Assembly: GCA_028565635.1 (NCBI GenBank)
Contig: JAOXYB010068878.1
Coordinates: 1-10,035 of the forward strand
Direction: 5' to 3'
From: Phoronis ovalis
Lineage: Eukaryota > Phoronida > Phoronidae
DNA: 10,035 bases
Made by a program: the position numbers and the translations under genes. Each line of letters starts with the position of its first letter. Position 1 is the first letter of the stretch. Below are positions 7,020 through 10,035 of this stretch, one piece after another. The notes below the pieces were generated by a model, which made no database searches, was not told where the DNA came from, and saw only the letters and a list, made by a program, of their open reading frames with translations.

Positions 7020-7290
7020 TTTCCCGTTGCAAGCCAGCTATGGCGAAAAACATACCCTGCTGTCCGAAAAAGGTGGCTAAAAACATACCCTGTTGTCTGC
7101 AAAAAACATCCCTTTAGTAACACCCGTGGCAAAAAAACATACCTCTTTATAACCAAAATGCATTTCGGGACCCGTTGTTATATTTCTGGGACCTGTTGTT
7201 AGCAGTGAGCTAAAAAACTATACCCCGTTGCGAGCGTCCAGAGCTGAAATGTAAACCCCATTGCAAGCAGGGAACCTGCAAAAACATGCA
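7020..7290 (+). repeat. Degenerate minisatellite, period about 27-34 bp
   Basis: A recurring unit resembling TGGCAAAAAACATACCC followed by CGTTG and GCGAGC-like sequence starts at about 7042, 7074, 7101, 7127, 7155, 7183, 7211 and 7245, with variable unit length. The clearest units share AAAAACATACCCTG (7046 and 7079). One frame stays open through much of it and gives repeated K-T-Y-P peptides, which I regard as an artefact of the repeat rather than a protein. The end carries a small CTGCA...TGCAG hairpin (7276-7290), and a run of ten C follows at 7309-7318. Confidence 0.75.
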
Positions 7291-7319
7291 GAACCACTGG
7301 ATGGCTGTCCCCCCCCCCT

Positions 7320-8120
7320 CGTTCACAGAACACCAGAAATAACTGCTGTTTTTGTAATATAATAGGATCTGTTTACGGCTACATAAGCAAAGTTGAAATA
7401 ATCACAGTTGATTTGACTGAATGTGAAGAGCAGAATCAAACAAGGGCCTGTTAATTTTGCTATTATCATGCCACACCCATTCAAAAACAGTGAAAACATT
7501 ATTTTTTTAACAACTTATATCACATATTGTTATATAGAACCCCACATATTATTTATGTAATACTGATATACATAATATGAACTACCTTGTATGTTACTGA
7601 CATTAAGTGTGTAACTCTCTCTCATGTGTAGTATGAATTTGAAGTGAGTACACTTCTCGGCATTTCCAGGTTTTGATAATCTTTAAAGCTATTTGAAAAT
7701 AAGGCAACTAAGTTTGCTGCCGAGATTCAAATATTTTTTAGTAGTCTGATCAACAAATATTCTGCAACTCTAATGGTTTTGAAAACATGTACGAGTTCAT
7801 CTACTTCCAGTCTGTTATTTGTAAATAGGAATATATGTACCTATTAACCCCTCAAAAGGTTAATTAGAACTTTTGAAATTAAAATCAAATAAATAATTGC
7901 AATGAGTATACATACTATGATTTTTACGAATAAATCCTGAAAAAACTTATTTTTATTAAACTTTTATACGTTTTATATTAAATTTTGATTCAAATGCACT
8001 TGGCAAACACAAATGAAATTCAAACGCACATGGTATAAGGTCTTTCAAAAATATAGTGTCCTAAAATATCCAGGAAGGTAAGGGGATCCCAGGGGCCATG
8101 GACTAATAACTAATAGCACT
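7320..8120. other. A+T-rich stretch without a recognisable gene
   Basis: There is no open frame above background and there are no RNA or repeat signals of note. Short runs of T and A, and a stretch of direct near-repeats of AATTCAAACGCAC/AATGCACTTGG type around 7985-8032, are present but not convincing as units. Intergenic or intronic DNA is the most economical reading. Confidence 0.6.
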
Positions 8121-8334
8121 TCTTTTGTTCGTTTCCTTGTAAAACCGGCAACGAGCAAAACAATATTTATTTGTGGAATCAGTTAATATTACCGATTTTT
8201 ATGCAAAAACTGTCTTTTTGATCGTTTCGAGGCGAACAACTTTTTTTTATCCCAAAACGAGATTCACAACCAAATAAACTAAGTTCGAACGCTACATGTT
8301 CAGTCTAGTGAAAAAAACAACGAGATAAGCATAT

Positions 8335-8735
8335 AACGTTTTCTGCTGACAAGTAGCACAAATCGCGAACAACTACCAACAAATAAAAAAGTCAGACTAC
8401 GCTCGCAAACATTCTACTGTCTGACTTTGATAGACGACATATATACTACTTCCATAAATAGCAAACTTGTTATACTTTAAAATTAATGGGTTTGAGTAAC
8501 GAGTATCCCATATCACGAAAATATAATAAGCAAGCGTCATGGCACATTAACACTGAAAGCATCAGCAAACATTCTATTGTCCGGTTTTGATGCGAAACAG
8601 GCCACAAAAAAATAAAGTTAATATTTTTCAAACTTTAATCAACATCTGTTTCATAAGGAAATACCTTTCAAGTGCAGCAGTGAACGTTTTATTGCCCGGC
8701 TTAGACGTGCAACGGACTACCAAAATAGCAACTGT
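8335..8735 (+). repeat. Diverged long-period direct repeats
   Basis: A 27-nt core at 8405-8431 (beginning GCAAACATTCTACTG) recurs at 8565-8591 with 23 of 27 identical bases, and more weakly at about 8681-8706. Sequence after each core is also related: GACTACC/CTACTTCC followed by AAAATAGCAA or AAATAGCAAA (about 8440-8465 and 8714-8733), and GCGAAACAGGCCAC at 8592. A weaker fourth unit may start at 8335, with GCGAACAACTACCAAC at about 8365, and further traces reach back towards 8120. Spacing is irregular (160 then about 116 bp). This looks like an old tandem array or a decayed repeat element. Confidence 0.55.
8388..8428. repeat. Perfect 10-bp inverted repeat with 21-nt loop
   Basis: AAAGTCAGAC at 8388-8397 is the exact reverse complement of GTCTGACTTT at 8419-8428. 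The loop contains most of the first 27-nt core of the surrounding direct repeat, and the later repeat copies do not preserve the pairing partner. No terminator-like T run follows. It could be a transposon-end relic or coincidence. Confidence 0.5.
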
Positions 8736-8759
8736 TGCTAATTATAAAATCGCGGTGAA

Positions 8760-9287
8760 TCATACATAAAGCCAATTGTGAAGCAGATGGTACATACAAA
8801 TTATGAGGACTGACACCAAACATTGTCTCACCGAAGATTTTACGATCTCACCGAGCTTGACATAAATGCGATTCACACGGATTCAAGAAGCATACATATT
8901 TCTGGTAAGATTTTTGGAAGATGTATCATCGTTTTACTCAATTTCATTAGGGTTGCTCCTATTAGTGAGCAAGCCTATTGGTTTTGTACGATTTCCGTCT
9001 TTTTCGCTCGTAGAGTGATTAGGCTGATATATTATTACTATACAGTAATTAGATTAATCTGCAAATAATGGATGTATTTCTGTCGGTATGTTTTTTTGGC
9101 TAAAATCACGAAAAGGAGTAGTTTCCTAGAGGTATAACACTTCCTCATGACATTGTAGTGGACCCGTTTTATTTTGTATGAATCGTCACTGCATGAAGGC
9201 TTCACTTCAATTCCTTAAGGTGCAACTGTGATCAAACTTTGCATTCTCAAAAGCTAGTAAAGCAAACGCGAATTCATGATAAAACTT
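8760..9287. other. No recognisable gene
   Basis: The open frame at 8823-9068 is short, ends in low-complexity I/Y/R-rich sequence and has no domain I recognise. There are no RNA genes, arrays or promoter signals. The segment is A+T-rich like the rest of the window. Confidence 0.55.
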
Positions 9288-9303
9288 ACCGACTCCAGTC
9301 GGT
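9288..9303. repeat. Short perfect hairpin
   Basis: ACCGACTCCAGTCGGT forms a 7-bp stem with a 2-nt loop. It is followed by a pyrimidine-rich stretch ending in TTTTTCAG at about 9316 and by CAGGTCACT, which recurs near 9369. It may be chance; there is no associated gene. Confidence 0.4.
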
Positions 9304-9669
9304 GTTCTTTTTCAGGTCACTCACCTGGGATGTCTTTTTGTAAGCGGACAAGGTACTATTTTTTCAACAGGTCACTACGACTGGTACTTTAGAGGCTTAG
9401 GGTCATTGGAGTTTATTTTAACCGAGGGTGTCCACTTTCATGTTGTCAGTCTCCTCCGGACATTATATTGCTGTTCTTTTTTGTTCACGTGTTATTTCAT
9501 GCAGCAGATATTTGGTTCCGTCAATAAAAGTTTCTTGATAGATTTCGGAAATGGCTCCCTTCGTAGGCAACACCAAGGAGCACTGCCTATCAAAGGTACT
9601 AGATAAATATACATGTGCTGACATCAAAGTGGATTTTCGAAACTCTAAGATCTTTCAAGGTGAGCATTT

Positions 9670-9860
9670 TAGCTACTGTGATATTTCAGGGTGGATATCT
9701 TGTGTTGGTGGTAATATTTCAAGCTGGAGTTTCTGATTGTTTTGGAAATTTTTACTATTTTTCGGATGTTATTTTAACGTTTTGGCTTATTTCACGGTTG
9801 ATTTTTTCATTAAAGGATATTTCAGTGTTTTGGCAATTCTGGGGATATTTCAGGATCGTA
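9670..9860 (+). repeat. Recurring ATATTTCAG motif, degenerate
   Basis: The motif GATATTTCAG or a near relative appears at about 9680, 9713, 9785, 9817 and 9844, each preceded by T- and G-rich sequence such as TTTTGGCAATTCTGGG. The spacing is roughly 30-70 bp and irregular. Two overlapping short frames run through it, rich in F, W and I, and are most simply explained by the T-rich repeat. Each copy resembles a splice acceptor, but no exons follow. Confidence 0.4.
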
Positions 9861-9869
9861 ATGGACCCC

Positions 9870-10035
9870 TAGGTCTGAACAACTCCACCAAAGACAAAGG
9901 TAGTGGTCCCTTTGAACTCGTTTTCCGCGACGTGGCGTGCGATGTGGAGGGCCCTAGACAAGAGTGTCCCCCCTCCTTTTAGTAGGCGTGGGGTCTGAGT
10001 CCCGTTTAAGAGTCCTAGAATTTTTTTTAATGATA
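9870..10035. other. Locally GC-richer end of window, no gene identified
   Basis: From about 9860 composition shifts to higher G+C (CGCGACGTGGCGTGCGATG near 9927) with CCCCCC at about 9968. A frame open to 9982 enters it but shows no recognisable domain. It may be the start of an exon, a CpG-richer element or another repeat truncated by the window edge. Confidence 0.4.

Noticed and set aside
6767-7202. Two overlapping plus-strand frames with repeated K-T-Y-P peptides
   Set aside because: The peptide repeat follows directly from the DNA minisatellite, with irregular unit lengths that would shift frame; not evidence of a protein.
9551-9736. Possible first exon starting at ATG 9551 in a good start context (GGAAATGG), with AAG|GTACT as a donor at about 9595
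   Set aside because: The peptide is only 15 residues to the putative donor, has no recognised homologue and no downstream exon is evident.

Overview
This window looks like non-coding, repeat-rich nuclear DNA from an invertebrate animal, most plausibly a bivalve or other lophotrochozoan. The grounds are the high A+T content, the absence of any long intact open reading frame, the lack of bacterial-style gene packing, a tRNA-derived SINE-like promoter, relics of a Polinton-type protein-primed DNA polymerase, and a decayed copy of a protein family I associate with bivalves and cnidarians. The taxonomic guess is inference. No intact protein-coding gene is supported anywhere in the 10 kb.

Layout. 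Positions 1-1300 and 1540-2100 hold no recognisable gene. Between them, near 1307-1537, lies a small promoter-like module (TATAAATA, initiator-like TCAGTT, then AATAAA) that could be a solo LTR. The centrepiece is 2112-4954, a roughly 2.84-kb structure bounded by terminal inverted repeats of about 150 bp that share an uninterrupted 34-nt GC-rich block. Inside, from left to right, are: a 385-bp subterminal block (A); a minus-strand relic of a DNA polymerase B gene (3352 to 2711); a tRNA-like SINE head with a second partial head; a second, plus-strand relic of the same polymerase region (3722-4048); a direct second copy of block A (4052-4415); an array of 2.6 units of exactly 138 bp in which GGCGCCAAAA recurs in phase; and the right inverted repeat. 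This is best read as a dead, rearranged non-autonomous element carrying pieces of a self-replicating (Polinton/Maverick-like) transposon. Whether the inverted repeats belong to that transposon or to an unrelated DNA transposon is unresolved.

From 5082 to 6500 there is a heavily frameshifted plus-strand pseudogene of a widespread but, to my knowledge, unnamed animal repeat-associated protein family. It still carries a plausible 98-bp GT-AG intron. Downstream, 7020-7290 is a degenerate minisatellite with a 27-34-bp period, 8335-8735 is a set of diverged longer-period direct repeats, and 9670-9860 has a recurring ATATTTCA motif. The remainder (6501-7019, 7320-8120, 8760-9280, 9870-10035) shows nothing I can name.

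Nothing here forms a working pathway. The biological interest is the architecture of the 2112-4954 element. Many reading-frame breaks fall on homopolymer runs, so part of the decay could be sequencing error and should be checked against reads.
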